Both the position numbers and the translations under genes were made by a program. A stretch of DNA of 64,000 bases from Marinomonas transparens (lineage in GTDB: Bacteria > Pseudomonadota > Gammaproteobacteria > Pseudomonadales > Marinomonadaceae): assembly GCF_016463975.1 (NCBI RefSeq), contig NZ_JAEMNX010000010.1, positions 1-64,000 on the forward strand, read 5' to 3'. The notes under the pieces were generated by a model that was not told where the DNA came from, did not search any database, and was given only the letters and a program-made list of their open reading frames with translations. Of the stretch, positions 19,522 to 30,100 are shown piece by piece (within the stretch, counting starts at the first letter, position 1; every line of letters starts with the position of its first letter).

Positions 19522-20349
19522 ATGTATTCAGACAACTCACAAAAAAAATTAGGTAAGCCAGTCACTTTATCGACACTAAAGAAAATGAAGATCGATAAAG
19601 AAAAGTTCACTTGCCTAACTTGCTACGACGCTTCCTTCACCCATGTAATGAACGAAGCTGGAATAGAAACTATTTTAGTAGGTGACTCCCTTGGCATGGT
19701 CATTCAAGGCCAAGACAGCACATTGCCTGTCACAATCGAGGACATGTGCTATCACACCGCTTCAGTAAAGCGAGGCAATACCAACGCCTTCATTCTCACT
19801 GACATGCCCTTCATGAGTTATAGCGACCCAAAACAAGCTTTAGATAATGCAGCAAAGCTGATGCAAGCTGGCGCAAGTATGGTCAAATTAGAAGGCGGTA
19901 GCTGGTTAGCGGAAACTGTTAAACTATTAAGCCAACGCGGTATTCCTGTTTGCGCCCACCTAGGACTAACACCTCAATCTGTTCACAAGTTTGGCGGCTA
20001 TAAAGTACAAGGGAAAGGCCAAGAAGCGGCCGATTTAATACTACAAGAATCACTCGATTTGGTTGCAGCAGGCGCAGATATTTTATTGTATGAGTGCATC
20101 CCAACAGAACTCGGTAAAACCCTAACAGAAGCAGTATCGGTACCAACGATTGGTATAGGTGCTGGCGTACACACCGATGGACAAGTTTTAGTTATGCACG
20201 ACATGTTAGGTATTAACCTTGGAAAGCCACCCAAATTTGTAAAAAACTTTTTAACAGATGGTCGCAATGTCCTAAATGCATTCGAAGCATTTGTGGATGA
20301 AGTAAAAGCAGAAACCTTTCCAGCACCAGAGCACGGATTCAAATCATGA
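19522..20349 (+). CDS. panB: Ketopantoate hydroxymethyltransferase
   Basis: First committed step of pantothenate synthesis: adds a hydroxymethyl group from methylene-THF to 2-ketoisovalerate. The protein has TCYDASF, VGDSLGMV and the Mg-binding and substrate residues in KLEGG and GIGAG. The open frame begins within folK, but ATG 19522 (MYSDNSQKK) lies past the folK stop and gives 275 residues (E. coli 264); the ribosome-binding site is weak. It overlaps panC by 4 bases (ATGA). Confidence 0.96.
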   Translation: MYSDNSQKKLGKPVTLSTLKKMKIDKEKFTCLTCYDASFTHVMNEAGIETILVGDSLGMVIQGQDSTLPVTIEDMCYHTASVKRGNTNAFILTDMPFMSYSDPKQALDNAAKLMQAGASMVKLEGGSWLAETVKLLSQRGIPVCAHLGLTPQSVHKFGGYKVQGKGQEAADLILQESLDLVAAGADILLYECIPTELGKTLTEAVSVPTIGIGAGVHTDGQVLVMHDMLGINLGKPPKFVKNFLTDGRNVLNAFEAFVDEVKAETFPAPEHGFKS

Positions 20350-21197
20350 AAACCTTTCACACTATTGCTGAATTACGTGCCGCACTTAAAAAAGAACGCC
20401 TACAAGATAAAAGCATTGTCTTTGTCCCCACTATGGGCAACTTACACGATGGACACATGTCATTAATCCGTCGTGCTGCTCAAGAAGGTGATGTCATTGT
20501 CTCTTCCATCTTCGTGAACCCAATGCAATTCTCCGCCAACGAAGACCTAGAGCGCTACCCCAAAACACTCGAAGAAGATAAAAAAGTCCTTAAAGCCAAT
20601 GGCTGTCATTATCTATTTGCACCAGACGCCTTAGAAATGTACCCCGATGGCAAACGCAGCCAAACACAAATCGAAGTCATGGGACTATCAGACATTCTTT
20701 GTGGCGCCTCTCGCCCAGGCCACTTTGTTGGCGTAGCGACAGTCGTAACCAAATTATTTAATATTACCCAGCCTGATTACGCGATTTTTGGTAACAAAGA
20801 TTTTCAACAATTAAAAGTCATTGAAGACATGGTGCGTGACCTCAGCTCCAATGTAAAAATTATTGGTGTAGACACAGCGCGTAATGAAGATGGCCTAGCA
20901 ATGAGCTCACGTAATGGTTACCTTACCAAAGAAGAAAGAGGCATCGCACCAGCGATGTATCAGACCCTGTTATGGACAAAAGAAGCGTTAATAACAGGCA
21001 GCGCGAATCACGAGGACATCCGCGAACAAGCTCAACAGAAGCTTGAAGCGGCTGGTTTCCGTCGTGATTATTTCGAAATCCGCGCACAAGATAATTTACA
21101 AATACCGTCAGAGAAAGAGAAAAGCCTAGTCATTTTGGCTGCGGCATACCTAGGCAACGCACGTTTGATTGACAACCTGCGTTTTGAATTAGCCTAA
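20346..21197 (+). CDS. panC: Pantothenate synthetase
   Basis: ATP-dependent condensation of pantoate and beta-alanine. At 283 residues it has the E. coli length, with [13 protein letters not shown] (HIGH-like) and the KMSKS counterpart region MSSRNGYL. It is coupled to panB by overlap. panD, which makes beta-alanine and lies next in Pseudomonas, is not between panC and pgi here. Confidence 0.97.
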   Translation: MKTFHTIAELRAALKKERLQDKSIVFVPTMGNLHDGHMSLIRRAAQEGDVIVSSIFVNPMQFSANEDLERYPKTLEEDKKVLKANGCHYLFAPDALEMYPDGKRSQTQIEVMGLSDILCGASRPGHFVGVATVVTKLFNITQPDYAIFGNKDFQQLKVIEDMVRDLSSNVKIIGVDTARNEDGLAMSSRNGYLTKEERGIAPAMYQTLLWTKEALITGSANHEDIREQAQQKLEAAGFRRDYFEIRAQDNLQIPSEKEKSLVILAAAYLGNARLIDNLRFELA

Positions 21198-21226
21198 TTC
21201 ACTTTCAACCACTTAGGGAGACTGAA

Positions 21227-22873
21227 ATGCGCTCACCCACAGAACTATCTACTTGGCAGAAGCTAACAGAGCATCAACAAGAAATAGCATCGGTAGACAT
21301 GCAATCTTTATTTACAGCGGACCCAAAACGTGCCGAAAAGTACACAGCACAGGCGGCTGGCTGGACGTTAGATTACGCAAAAAACCGCGCTAATGAAAAA
21401 ACCCTATCACTACTAACCGATCTAGCAAAAGAAGCAGGATTGGAAGGTGCCATTAAAGACATGTTTAGCGGCGCTCATATCAACAATACGGAAGACCGCT
21501 CTGTTCTACATATCGCACTGCGCGCCAGCCAAGCTCAAGAATCGCTTATGGTTGATGGCGTCAACGTATTAGCGGAAGTTCGTTCAACGCTCAAGCAAAT
21601 GGAAAAGTTTGTTACCCAGTTACACAGTGGTGAATGGAAAGGCTATAGCGGAAAAAACATCACCGATGTCGTATCTATCGGTATCGGTGGCTCTTACCTT
21701 GGCCCTAAAGTCGTAGCGGAAGCACTGACACCTTATGCACAAGACGCCATTAAAGTGCATTTTGTTGCCAACATCGATGGCTCAGACATTACTGGCAAGC
21801 TCAAAAAGCTAAATCCAGAAACCACTGTTTTTGTTATCTCCTCCAAAACTTTCGGCACATTAGAAACCCTTTCAAACGCCAATGCTGCACGCGACTGGTT
21901 TCTTAGTAATGGCGGTTCACAAGCAACTGTCAGCAAACACTTCGCAGCAGTTAGCTCAAACGTGAAAAAAGCTGTCGACTTTGGCATGGCAGAAGAAAAC
22001 ATCTTCCCAATGTGGGATTGGGTTGGCGGACGCTATTCACTTTGGTCAGCCATTGGCTTGCCTGTTGCCATCGCGGTCGGCATGCAGAACTTCTACGAAT
22101 TGTTAGACGGTGCACACCAAATGGACGAACATTTCCGCACCGCGCCGTTTGAAGAAAACCTTCCTGTTATCATGGGCACCTTAGGCGTTTGGTATATTAA
22201 CTTCCATAACGCACAAACCCATGCCTTGATTCCCTATGACCATTACCTACGCGCCATGCCTGCGCACATTCAGCAGCTTGACATGGAAAGTAACGGCAAA
22301 GGTAATTTACTAAGTGGTGACGGTGTAGCAACCGACACAGGCCCAATCATCTGGGGTGGCGCAGGCACCAACGGACAACATGCTTACCACCAGCTACTAC
22401 ATCAAGGTACACGCCTTGTTCCTGTAGACTTTATCGCGCCATTAATCAGTCACAACCCAATTGGTGAACACCACACCCAATTATTTGCCAATTGCCTAAG
22501 TCAGTCACAAGCCTTAATGGTCGGTAAAACCCTTGAGCAAGCACAGCAAGAACTTCGTGACGCTGGCGCTAGCGAAGAACAAGTTGCCAAGATTGCCCCT
22601 CACAAAGTGATCAAGGGCAATCGCCCAAGCAACACCCTACTGACTGATAAAATGACCCCAGCCACCGTTGGTGCTTTAATCGCGCTTTATGAGCAACGCA
22701 CCTTCGTACAAGGCACTATCTGGGGAATCAACTCATTCGACCAATGGGGTGTAGAACTTGGCAAAGTGCTAGGAACCGACATCTACAACCGCCTCGTCAG
22801 CAACAGCGACAACAGCGCACTGGATGCTTCTACCCAAGCACTGATCGAAGCATTTAAGGAAGCTCAGGCCTAA
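21227..22873 (+). CDS. pgi: Glucose-6-phosphate isomerase
   Basis: Interconverts glucose-6-phosphate and fructose-6-phosphate. The 548-residue protein (E. coli 549) has the signatures [14 protein letters not shown] and [16 protein letters not shown] and the substrate region [17 protein letters not shown] lies 8 bases before ATG. It is the last gene of the pcnB run and is followed by a strong terminator. Confidence 0.98.
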   Translation: MRSPTELSTWQKLTEHQQEIASVDMQSLFTADPKRAEKYTAQAAGWTLDYAKNRANEKTLSLLTDLAKEAGLEGAIKDMFSGAHINNTEDRSVLHIALRASQAQESLMVDGVNVLAEVRSTLKQMEKFVTQLHSGEWKGYSGKNITDVVSIGIGGSYLGPKVVAEALTPYAQDAIKVHFVANIDGSDITGKLKKLNPETTVFVISSKTFGTLETLSNANAARDWFLSNGGSQATVSKHFAAVSSNVKKAVDFGMAEENIFPMWDWVGGRYSLWSAIGLPVAIAVGMQNFYELLDGAHQMDEHFRTAPFEENLPVIMGTLGVWYINFHNAQTHALIPYDHYLRAMPAHIQQLDMESNGKGNLLSGDGVATDTGPIIWGGAGTNGQHAYHQLLHQGTRLVPVDFIAPLISHNPIGEHHTQLFANCLSQSQALMVGKTLEQAQQELRDAGASEEQVAKIAPHKVIKGNRPSNTLLTDKMTPATVGALIALYEQRTFVQGTIWGINSFDQWGVELGKVLGTDIYNRLVSNSDNSALDASTQALIEAFKEAQA

Positions 22874-22900
22874 TAGCCTAACCTTTCATACAGCGCCACT

Positions 22901-22935
22901 AAAAACACCAGCCGAGGCTGGTGTTTTTGTTTTTA
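22901..22935 (+). terminator. Intrinsic terminator of pgi
   Basis: AAAAACACCAGCC pairs perfectly with GGCTGGTGTTTTT around a 3-base loop, followed by a T-rich tail (GTTTTT). Confidence 0.92.
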
Positions 22936-23051
22936 CTGCTCCCTTCTCTTCAAGGGGAAGTTTAAGGAAGGAGTCTTAAAAGCAAAACTTTCTGTAGGTC
23001 GCACCTTCAGACCGACAAACAAATACAAACCTAATCACATGATACCAAGCC

Positions 23052-23104
23052 AAGCGGCGTTTCTCTTCGAAACTTGCGCCTACCTCATCAAAACGCCGCT
23101 TTTC
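23052..23104 (+). repeat. 11-bp perfect inverted repeat, possible second terminator
   Basis: AAGCGGCGTTT (23052-23062) and AAACGCCGCTT (23091-23101) are exact inverse copies around 28 bases, followed by a short T run. The stretch 22936-23180 between pgi and queD otherwise contains only a small GGTC/GACC repeat near 22999-23016 and no coding frame. Confidence 0.5.
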
Positions 23105-23198
23105 ATAACTCCCACTTTAAGCCTCAAAGTAAACCAATTCATACATACGAACAGAACAAAGCTAGGACGCGATATTCCGTGGATGTTATACTGCGTGG

Positions 23199-23295
23199 GC
23201 CTTCCGGCCCTGTCGTAGCACCAGGTTAAAAACACACACCTAACGTCTTTTAGGTAATGAGTGCTGCATTGTTATCAACGTTTTAGGACAATGCA
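23199..23295 (+). promoter_or_regulatory. Structured leader of queD-queE
   Basis: An extended -10 box, TGT-TATACT (23084-like form at 23184-23192), predicts a start near 23199. The leader folds as GGGCC-TTCC-GGCCC, an ACCTAA/TTAGGT hairpin that competes with an upstream AGGT, and a last stem TGCATTGT (23265-23272) with ACAATGCA (23288-23295). The last stem holds the AGGA site partly in its loop and pairs the first ATG. It does not match the preQ1-I or preQ1-II patterns I know. Confidence 0.4.
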
Positions 23296-23296
23296 T

Positions 23297-23656
23297 ATGT
23301 ATCGTATTCGAAAATCTTTTCAATTCTGCGCCTCGCACCAACTGCAAGGTTTACCAGACTCTCACCCTTGTAGCCGACTGCACGGCCATAACTATGAAGT
23401 GGTGATAGAGTTAGCATCTGGCACCTTAAATAGCACAGGTTTTGTGCGAGACTACCGAGAGCTTTCCCAGTTTAAATCTTACCTCGATGACCAACTCGAT
23501 CATCGCCACCTTAATGACGTACTTGGCGCGGATAACACCACAGCGGAACGCCTCGCCGAGCATCTCTATCATTGGAGTAAAAAGCGTTGGCCAGAAGTCT
23601 GCGCCATTAGCGTTTCTGAAACGCCAAAAACATGGGCGGAGTATCGACCATGTTGA
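23297..23656 (+). CDS. queD: 6-carboxy-tetrahydropterin synthase QueD
   Basis: Second step of the 7-deazaguanine (queuosine) pathway. It has the zinc histidines in CASHQL and LHGHNYEV, the catalytic Cys in HPCSRLHGH and a DHRHLND segment. The frame opens at GTG 23261, but the ATG at 23297 has AGGA 8 bases upstream and gives 119 residues (E. coli 121); ATG 23291 is also possible. The 3' end overlaps queE. Confidence 0.94.
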   Translation: MYRIRKSFQFCASHQLQGLPDSHPCSRLHGHNYEVVIELASGTLNSTGFVRDYRELSQFKSYLDDQLDHRHLNDVLGADNTTAERLAEHLYHWSKKRWPEVCAISVSETPKTWAEYRPC

Positions 23657-24345
23657 TAATTTCAGAGATATTTGGCCCAACGATACAAGGTGAAGGAGCA
23701 CTCATTGGCACACCAACGGTATTCGTACGAACCGGAGGTTGTGATTTCCGTTGTAGTTGGTGCGATACCCTTCACGCCGTAGATAAAAAGTATAAAGATG
23801 ACTGGCTAACAATGTCTGCGCAAGACGTATTCGAGCAAGTCGAACAATTAAGTGGCGGAAAGCCCATTTTGGTGACGCTATCTGGCGGCAACCCAGCCAC
23901 TCAAGACTTATCAGAACTAATAAAGATAGGCAAAGCGAAAGGCTATCGTTTTGCTATGGAAACACAAGGCAGTGTTAGCGCTCCTTGGTTTGCTATGCTT
24001 GATCACCTGACTCTCAGCCCCAAGCCACCTTCTAGCAAAATGCGATTTGATCAAGTCCGTTTTGATACCAGTTTACACAATGCAAATAACACCAATATCA
24101 GTCTAAAAATCGTCATTGCCGATCACACCGACTTAGAATGGGCAGGGGAACTTAAAAGCCAGTACCCCAAGCTTCCCTTGTATTTGCAGCCTTGCAATCT
24201 AGAGTTAAAAAATACACCAAGCCTAGAAAAGTTAACCACACAGACCCTCAACCTAGTAGACGAGGTCCTCAAGCGTGGTTGGTTTGACACTAGCGTATTA
24301 CCCCAGCTCCATGTTTACCTGTGGGGCAATGAAAAAGGCGTATAA
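23650..24345 (+). CDS. queE: 7-carboxy-7-deazaguanine synthase QueE
   Basis: Radical-SAM enzyme that contracts carboxy-tetrahydropterin to CDG. The Cys31-x3-Cys35-x2-Cys38 cluster (CDFRCSWC) and FGPTIQGEG are typical. I use ATG 23650, inside the last codons of queD (7-base overlap), giving 231 residues; a frame extension to 23632 lies wholly within queD. Together with gluQRS, the window covers early and post-Q steps of tRNA queuosine biology. Confidence 0.94.
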   Translation: MLIISEIFGPTIQGEGALIGTPTVFVRTGGCDFRCSWCDTLHAVDKKYKDDWLTMSAQDVFEQVEQLSGGKPILVTLSGGNPATQDLSELIKIGKAKGYRFAMETQGSVSAPWFAMLDHLTLSPKPPSSKMRFDQVRFDTSLHNANNTNISLKIVIADHTDLEWAGELKSQYPKLPLYLQPCNLELKNTPSLEKLTTQTLNLVDEVLKRGWFDTSVLPQLHVYLWGNEKGV

Positions 24346-24405
24346 CAGCATCATTCAACACGACCATACCCATTAGACAAAATAACGCTTTCTTCTAAGC
24401 ATAAA

Positions 24406-24435
24406 AAAACCACGATGCTTTCACATCGTGGTTTT
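24406..24435. terminator. Two-way terminator between queE and greA
   Basis: AAAACCACGATG and CATCGTGGTTTT form a 12-pair perfect stem with a 6-base loop; A and T tracts on either side allow termination from both directions. Confidence 0.9.
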
Positions 24436-24454
24436 AAAAGAACGCCCTAACACA

Positions 24455-24931
24455 TTAAATGTATTCGACTTTCTCAATCTCGTATGTCGCTTCACCGCTT
24501 GGGATTTTAACGATGACTTCATCACCTTCTTCTTTCCCAATAATGGCTTTCGCAATCGGTGATGCGTAGGAGATTTTCTTCACTTTCACGTCCGCTTCGT
24601 CATCACCCACTATCGTATAGGTCACAGTGTCTTCTGTATCAAGATTATAAAGTGTCACTGTGGTGCCGAAGATAACTTTTGACGATGCAGGCAAAGCGGT
24701 CACATCAATAACTTGTGAGTCTGAAAGCTTGCCTTCGATCTCTTTAATACGTCCCTCAGCAAAGCTCTGTTCTTCACGAGCAGCGTGATATTCTGCATTC
24801 TCTTTCAAATCACCATGCTCACGTGCGGTAGCGATATCAGAAATTACGCGAGGACGTACTACTGTTTTTAGGTGATTTAGCTCCTCTCTAAGGCTCTTTT
24901 CACCCGCGACTGTCATTGGTACTTTTTTCAT
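24455..24931 (-). CDS. greA: Transcript cleavage factor GreA
   Basis: Rescues backtracked RNA polymerase by stimulating transcript cleavage through the secondary channel. At 158 residues it has the E. coli length. The N-terminal antiparallel coiled coil carries the acidic tip ([20 protein letters not shown]), followed by the FKBP-like domain ([15 protein letters not shown]). Its ATG overlaps the carB stop by one base (TAATG), so it is coupled to carAB, as in Pseudomonas. Confidence 0.97.
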   Translation of the reverse strand: MKKVPMTVAGEKSLREELNHLKTVVRPRVISDIATAREHGDLKENAEYHAAREEQSFAEGRIKEIEGKLSDSQVIDVTALPASSKVIFGTTVTLYNLDTEDTVTYTIVGDDEADVKVKKISYASPIAKAIIGKEEGDEVIVKIPSGEATYEIEKVEYI

Positions 24932-27900
24932 TATTTCCCCAAGTGCAAATCTTGCAATCTTCTAACTGTTGTTTCACCTGTTAGGCCAATAGCCAAACTG
25001 CTCGCCTCAGCGCCAGCCAATGTCGTAGTGTAACAAACCTTGCGCTGCAATGCTGTACGACGAATAACAGAGGAATCTGTGATGGCTTGCGTCCCAGAAG
25101 TCGTATTAATGATGTAGTCAATTTCATCATTTTTCATCATATCAACAATGTGTGGACGACCTTCGTTCACCTTATTGACCTTACGAACTTCCACACCATT
25201 TTCAGTCAGGAACTTAGCAGTACCTTCTGTTCCGACTAGATCAAAACCTAAGCCAGATAAACGCTTAGCGACGGCGATAGCACCTTCTTTGTCCATATCA
25301 CGCACACTGATAAAGGCACGGCCCGAGGTTGGTAGCTCTGTCCCGCCACCAAGAACCGCCTTACCAAATGCTTCAGCAAAGGTATCACCAACCCCCATCA
25401 CTTCGCCTGTCGACTTCATTTCAGGCCCAAGGATTGGATCAACGCCTTGGAACTTATTAAATGGGAAGACAGCTTCTTTCACACTGTAGTAAGAAGGGAT
25501 GATTTCTTTCGTTAAGCCAAGTTCTTCCAGCGTTTTACCTGCCATTACCAAGGCAGCCACTTGCGCCAAAGAACGACCGATACACTTAGAAACGAAAGGC
25601 ACAGTACGAGAGGCGCGAGGGTTCACCTCAATCACGTAAATTTCGCCATCTTGAACCGCTAGCTGAGTGTTCATCAAACCAACAACACCAAGCTCTAGAG
25701 CCATATTCTTAATCATCTCGCGGATTCGATCTTGCACTTCCACAGACAAAGAATAAGGTGGCAAAGAACACGCAGAGTCACCAGAGTGAACACCCGCCTG
25801 CTCGATATGCTGCATGATGCCGCCGATGACCACTTGATGTCCGTCACAAATACAGTCGATATCAATTTCAATCGCCGCATTAAGGAAGTGATCAAGCAAG
25901 ACAGGACTGTCATTTGATACTTTAACCGCCGACGTCATATAACGATTTAGCTCTTTCTCGTTATAGACGATTTCCATCGCACGGCCACCCAATACATAAG
26001 ATGGGCGCACAACCAGAGGATAACCAATTTCAGCTGCTTTCATGGCCGCTTGTTCTACACTACGCACAGTCGCGTTATGTGGTTGCTTGTAACCTAAGCG
26101 CTGAATCATGCTTTGAAAACGCTCACGATCTTCCGCACGGTCAATCGATTCAGGCGTGGTACCAATAATTGGCACCCCTTCGTTTTGCAAGGCACGGGCA
26201 ATCTTCAATGGTGTTTGACCACCAAACTGAACGATCACACCTTTTGGTTTTTCTTTACGAACGATTTCGAGTACATCTTCCAGTGTAACGGGTTCGAAAT
26301 ACAAACGATCAGACGTATCGTAATCCGTAGAAACCGTTTCAGGGTTACAGTTCACCATGATGGTTTCGTAACCGTCTTCACGTAGACCTAATGCCGCATG
26401 AACACAACAGTAATCAAACTCGATACCTTGACCGATACGGTTCGGGCCACCACCAAGAATGATGACTTTATCTTTGTCTGTTGGTGCCGCTTCACATTCG
26501 TCTTCGTAAGTTGAGTACATGTAAGCCGTGTTTGTTGCGAATTCTGCAGCACAAGTATCAACACGCTTATAGACAGGATGAACATCCATCAAGTAACGGC
26601 GTTCACGCATGGATTTTTCTGTTACATCCATCAAGCTAGCAAGACGAGCATCCGAGAAACCTTTACGTTTTAAACGACGAATCACATCGTAGTTCAAATC
26701 AACTAAGCCTTTATTCGCAAGTGCCGCTTCTTCTTTGATCAAGTCTTCAATTTGCACCAAGAACCAATGATCAACACCTGTCGCTGCGTAAATGTCGTCT
26801 ACCGTCATTCCTGAACGGAAGGCATCACCAATGTACCAAATACGATCCGCACCTGGCGTTTGCAATTCAAATACCAGCTTCTCTTTGCTATTTTCTTCAG
26901 AGAAATCCAATTGCGGATTAAAGCCATCCGCACCGACTTCCAAACCGCGTAATGCCTTTTGCAAAGACTCCTGGAAAGTACGGCCTATCGCCATTACTTC
27001 GCCCACCGACTTCATCTGCGTCGTTAAGCGATCATTAGCTGTTGGGAATTTCTCAAAAGTGAAACGAGGAATTTTTGTTACAACGTAATCGATTGCAGGC
27101 TCGAAACTCGCTGGTGTTTGACCGCCCGTGATGTCATTTTGCAGCTCATCTAATGTGTAGCCAATCGCCAATTTCGCCGCAATTTTCGCAATCGGGAAGC
27201 CTGTTGCTTTCGATGCCAAAGCCGATGAGCGAGAAACACGAGGGTTCATCTCGATCACTACCAAGCGACCTGTTTTTGGGTCCATACCAAACTGTACGTT
27301 TGAACCACCTGTCTCAACACCAATCTCACGCAATACCGCCAAAGAAGCGTTACGCATAATTTGATATTCTTTGTCTGTCAGCGTTTGTGCAGGCGCAACA
27401 GTAATGGAGTCACCAGTGTGAACCCCCATTGCGTCAAAGTTTTCAATTGCACAAACAATGATGCAGTTGTCTTTTTTGTCGCGGACAACTTCCATCTCGT
27501 ACTCTTTCCAACCGATCAAAGATTCATCGATTAGCAATTCGTTGGTTGGAGATAAGTCCAAACCACGAGTACAAATTTCATTGAACTCTTCCATGTTGTA
27601 CGCGATACCACCACCGGTACCACCCATGGTGAAAGAAGGACGGATGATGCAAGGGAAGCCCAAGTCAGACTGCACTTTCAACGCTTCTTCCATGCTGTGA
27701 GCAATACCAGCACGAGGACATTCAAGGCCAATGGCCTTCATTGCTTGGTCAAAACGGTTACGGTCTTCCGCTTTATCAATGGCATCCGCCGTCGCACCAA
27801 TCATTTCCACATTGTATTTTTCAAGTACGCCATGACGCTCAAGGTCAAGGGCACAATTCAATGCGGTTTGGCCACCCATGGTTGGAAGCACAGCATCTGG

Positions 27901-28146
27901 ACGTTCTTTTTCAATGATTTTTTCGACTGTCTTCCACTCAACAGGTTCGATATAAGTCGAATCCGCCATGGATGGATCGGTCATAATGGTGGCTGGATTA
28001 GAGTTCACCAGAATAACGCGGAAACCTTCTTCACGAAGTGCTTTACACGCTTGAGCACCAGAATAATCAAATTCACAGGCCTGACCGATAACGATAGGGC
28101 CCGCACCTAAAATTAAGACGCTTTTTATGTCATTACGCTTTGGCAT
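24931..28146 (-). CDS. carB: Carbamoyl-phosphate synthase large subunit
   Basis: Makes carbamoyl phosphate from bicarbonate, ammonia (tunnelled from CarA) and two ATP, feeding arginine and pyrimidine synthesis. The 1071-residue protein (E. coli 1073) shows two homologous ATP-grasp halves ([14 protein letters not shown] and [13 protein letters not shown]), an oligomerisation domain and a C-terminal allosteric MGS-like domain (from about 935). It lies 17 bases after carA and touches greA. Confidence 0.98.
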   Translation of the reverse strand: MPKRNDIKSVLILGAGPIVIGQACEFDYSGAQACKALREEGFRVILVNSNPATIMTDPSMADSTYIEPVEWKTVEKIIEKERPDAVLPTMGGQTALNCALDLERHGVLEKYNVEMIGATADAIDKAEDRNRFDQAMKAIGLECPRAGIAHSMEEALKVQSDLGFPCIIRPSFTMGGTGGGIAYNMEEFNEICTRGLDLSPTNELLIDESLIGWKEYEMEVVRDKKDNCIIVCAIENFDAMGVHTGDSITVAPAQTLTDKEYQIMRNASLAVLREIGVETGGSNVQFGMDPKTGRLVVIEMNPRVSRSSALASKATGFPIAKIAAKLAIGYTLDELQNDITGGQTPASFEPAIDYVVTKIPRFTFEKFPTANDRLTTQMKSVGEVMAIGRTFQESLQKALRGLEVGADGFNPQLDFSEENSKEKLVFELQTPGADRIWYIGDAFRSGMTVDDIYAATGVDHWFLVQIEDLIKEEAALANKGLVDLNYDVIRRLKRKGFSDARLASLMDVTEKSMRERRYLMDVHPVYKRVDTCAAEFATNTAYMYSTYEDECEAAPTDKDKVIILGGGPNRIGQGIEFDYCCVHAALGLREDGYETIMVNCNPETVSTDYDTSDRLYFEPVTLEDVLEIVRKEKPKGVIVQFGGQTPLKIARALQNEGVPIIGTTPESIDRAEDRERFQSMIQRLGYKQPHNATVRSVEQAAMKAAEIGYPLVVRPSYVLGGRAMEIVYNEKELNRYMTSAVKVSNDSPVLLDHFLNAAIEIDIDCICDGHQVVIGGIMQHIEQAGVHSGDSACSLPPYSLSVEVQDRIREMIKNMALELGVVGLMNTQLAVQDGEIYVIEVNPRASRTVPFVSKCIGRSLAQVAALVMAGKTLEELGLTKEIIPSYYSVKEAVFPFNKFQGVDPILGPEMKSTGEVMGVGDTFAEAFGKAVLGGGTELPTSGRAFISVRDMDKEGAIAVAKRLSGLGFDLVGTEGTAKFLTENGVEVRKVNKVNEGRPHIVDMMKNDEIDYIINTTSGTQAITDSSVIRRTALQRKVCYTTTLAGAEASSLAIGLTGETTVRRLQDLHLGK

Positions 28147-28163
28147 AGTCTTCTCGTTCCTGC

Positions 28164-29294
28164 TCAGGCTTTAGATGCTTTAATGTTTTCAATGAACTGA
28201 TCGAACAAAGGCGCAACATCGTGCGGCCCCGGGCTTGCTTCCGGGTGACCTTGGAAGCTGAATGCGCTCTTATCAGTACGGGAAATACCCTGCAAAGAAC
28301 CATCGAACAAAGATTTGTGTGTCATCACAAGGTTCGCTGGCAAGGTTTCTTCATCTACCGCAAAGCCATGGTTTTGGCTAGTAATCATCACTGTGCCTTT
28401 TTCAATGGCTTGCACTGGGTGGTTAGCACCATGATGGCCGAATTTCATTTTTTTCGTTTTCGCGCCAGATGCCAGGGCCAAAAGCTGATGTCCAAGACAA
28501 ATACCAAATACTGGAATGTCTGTTTCTAAAATTTCAGTAATCGCCTGAATAGCATAATCACATGGCTCTGGATCACCCGGTCCGTTAGACAAGAAAACGC
28601 CATCTGGCTTAAGCGCCAATACGTCACTTGCTGAGGTCTTAGCGGGTACCACCGTCAAGCGGCAACCACGCTCAACCAACATGCGAAGAATGTTTTGTTT
28701 GACACCAAAGTCGTAGGCAACAACGTGGAAGTCAAATGCATCTGGCGTTGTATGGCCCTGCACAAGATCCCAAGTAGATTCCGTCCACTGGTACGTTTTT
28801 TCTACCGTGACTTCTTTTGCTAGATCCATGCCTTTAAGACCAGGAAAAGCTTTAGCAGCAGCAATAGCGGCGGCTTCATCTAGGTTTTCACCTGCCATAA
28901 TGCAACCGGCTTGCGCGCCTTTCTCTCGTAGAATACGAGTTAACTTACGCGTATCAATATCCGCGATACCCACAACGCCTTTACGCTTTAAGTAAGAATC
29001 CAAAGACTCCTCGGAACGCCAGCTGCTCGCGACCAAAGGGAGATCACGGATGATCAAACCTTCGCACCATACATTGTTGGATTCTTCGTCTTCAGAGTTA
29101 ACGCCAGTATTCCCGATATGGGGATAGGTCAAGGTGACCATTTGTCGAGCATAGGAAGGATCGGTCAGAATTTCTTGATAACCAGTCATTGAGGTGTTGA
29201 ACACCACCTCAGCGGTTGAAGAGCCATCAGCTCCGATCGACACGCCTTTAAATACAGTGCCGTCTTCCAGAGCTAGAATCGCTGTTGTTGCCAA
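28164..29294 (-). CDS. carA: Carbamoyl-phosphate synthase small subunit
   Basis: Glutaminase subunit supplying ammonia to CarB. The frame opens at 29354, but TTG 29294 (then [11 protein letters not shown]) has GGGAGG 5 bases upstream and gives 376 residues (E. coli 382). The triad is Cys266 (GICLGHQ), His350 and Glu352 (GHPEASPG). A terminator hairpin lies only about 33 bases before the start, so expression may be attenuated. Confidence 0.97.
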   Translation of the reverse strand: MATTAILALEDGTVFKGVSIGADGSSTAEVVFNTSMTGYQEILTDPSYARQMVTLTYPHIGNTGVNSEDEESNNVWCEGLIIRDLPLVASSWRSEESLDSYLKRKGVVGIADIDTRKLTRILREKGAQAGCIMAGENLDEAAAIAAAKAFPGLKGMDLAKEVTVEKTYQWTESTWDLVQGHTTPDAFDFHVVAYDFGVKQNILRMLVERGCRLTVVPAKTSASDVLALKPDGVFLSNGPGDPEPCDYAIQAITEILETDIPVFGICLGHQLLALASGAKTKKMKFGHHGANHPVQAIEKGTVMITSQNHGFAVDEETLPANLVMTHKSLFDGSLQGISRTDKSAFSFQGHPEASPGPHDVAPLFDQFIENIKASKA

Positions 29295-29327
29295 AGGAAC
29301 CTCCCATTTAGAGCTATTCAGGTTGCA

Positions 29328-29364
29328 AAAAAGCGAGACGAACCAAAGGTTCACCTCGCTTTTT
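29328..29364 (-). terminator. Leader terminator (attenuator candidate) before carA
   Basis: On the minus strand, AAAAAGCGAG pairs with CTCGCTTTTT (10 pairs), with an inner GAACC/GGTTC stem and a 3-base loop, and continues into a sixth T. It lies between any upstream promoter and carA. It could instead end the transcript of the DJ-1 gene, but only 33 bases remain before carA for a promoter of its own. Confidence 0.65.
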
Positions 29365-29392
29365 AATAATTGCGTTTTCGGTGTTTATCCAT
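29363..29392 (-). other. Possible carA leader peptide
   Basis: A 9-codon frame (MDKHRKRNY, then TAA) with two Arg codons (CGA, CGC) ends exactly at the base of the leader hairpin. There is no convincing ribosome-binding site, so translation is uncertain. The rest of 29393-29546 shows AT-rich, promoter-like DNA, including an extended -10-like TGTTGATAAT, but no gene. Confidence 0.3.
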
Positions 29393-29546
29393 TGATCGAT
29401 TATCAACAAATCAAACACTCAAAAAATCTGTCCAATTTTACTCTGATACGTCGCTAGCGTCCACCGTATTCAAGGGAAAAACCAACGAATTGGCACGATT
29501 CTTAACTGACTTTTTGGTCAGAAATAAACCTTCGCTATGTCATCAC

Positions 29547-30098
29547 TTAACAGAGTAGAGCATCTGCCACTTTTTGTGCCGTTTCGTAACCTTCAAGGTT
29601 AGCCAGCACACCAAGAGAAAACGCCATGGCCGTCGCTGGGCCTTGGCTGGTGATAATATTGTCGTCCATCACCACAGGTTGATCCGCTATATATTCCGCT
29701 CCCATTAACCCACCCTCAAAGCCTGGATAACAGGTAGCCTGTTTATCAGTAACAAAACCATGGGTGCCAAACACCACAGCAGGAGAAGCACATATCGCAG
29801 CCAACAGGGCATCTTGAATATCATGTTTTTCTAGCATGTCGATCAATAACTTACTGTCACGAAGAGACTCTGCACCCGGCATACCACCCGGCAAAACAAT
29901 GGCGTCGTACATTTGTTCAGCCACATCAGCTAATAAAACATCTGTTTCTACTTTACAGCCACGGGCCATCAGCACATTTTTTTCATCATGCACACTGGCT
30001 ACCGTTACCGTTACACCACCACGACGCAAGACATCAATAATAGTAACCGCTTCAATGTCTTCACTGCCATTGGCGATAGGAACCAATACATTGCTCAT
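29547..30098 (-). CDS. DJ-1/YajL-family protein
   Basis: A 183-residue DJ-1/PfpI protein. The nucleophile Cys103 is in the AAICASP elbow, and the conserved acidic segment is in NGSEDIEAV; TSQGPATAMAF matches the YajL branch. Members protect against oxidative and carbonyl stress; some act as deglycase, glyoxalase or chaperone, and the true activity is debated. It directly follows rimI (2 bases). Confidence 0.9.
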   Translation of the reverse strand: MSNVLVPIANGSEDIEAVTIIDVLRRGGVTVTVASVHDEKNVLMARGCKVETDVLLADVAEQMYDAIVLPGGMPGAESLRDSKLLIDMLEKHDIQDALLAAICASPAVVFGTHGFVTDKQATCYPGFEGGLMGAEYIADQPVVMDDNIITSQGPATAMAFSLGVLANLEGYETAQKVADALLC

Positions 30099-30100
30099 AC

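Noticed and set aside
22990..23020. REP-like element in the pgi-queD gap
   Set aside because: Only one short GGTC/GACC repeat is seen in the window; without further copies a repeat family cannot be claimed.
23199..23295. preQ1 riboswitch
   Set aside because: The leader lacks the A-rich tail and pseudoknot pattern of known preQ1 classes, so it is listed only as a structured leader.
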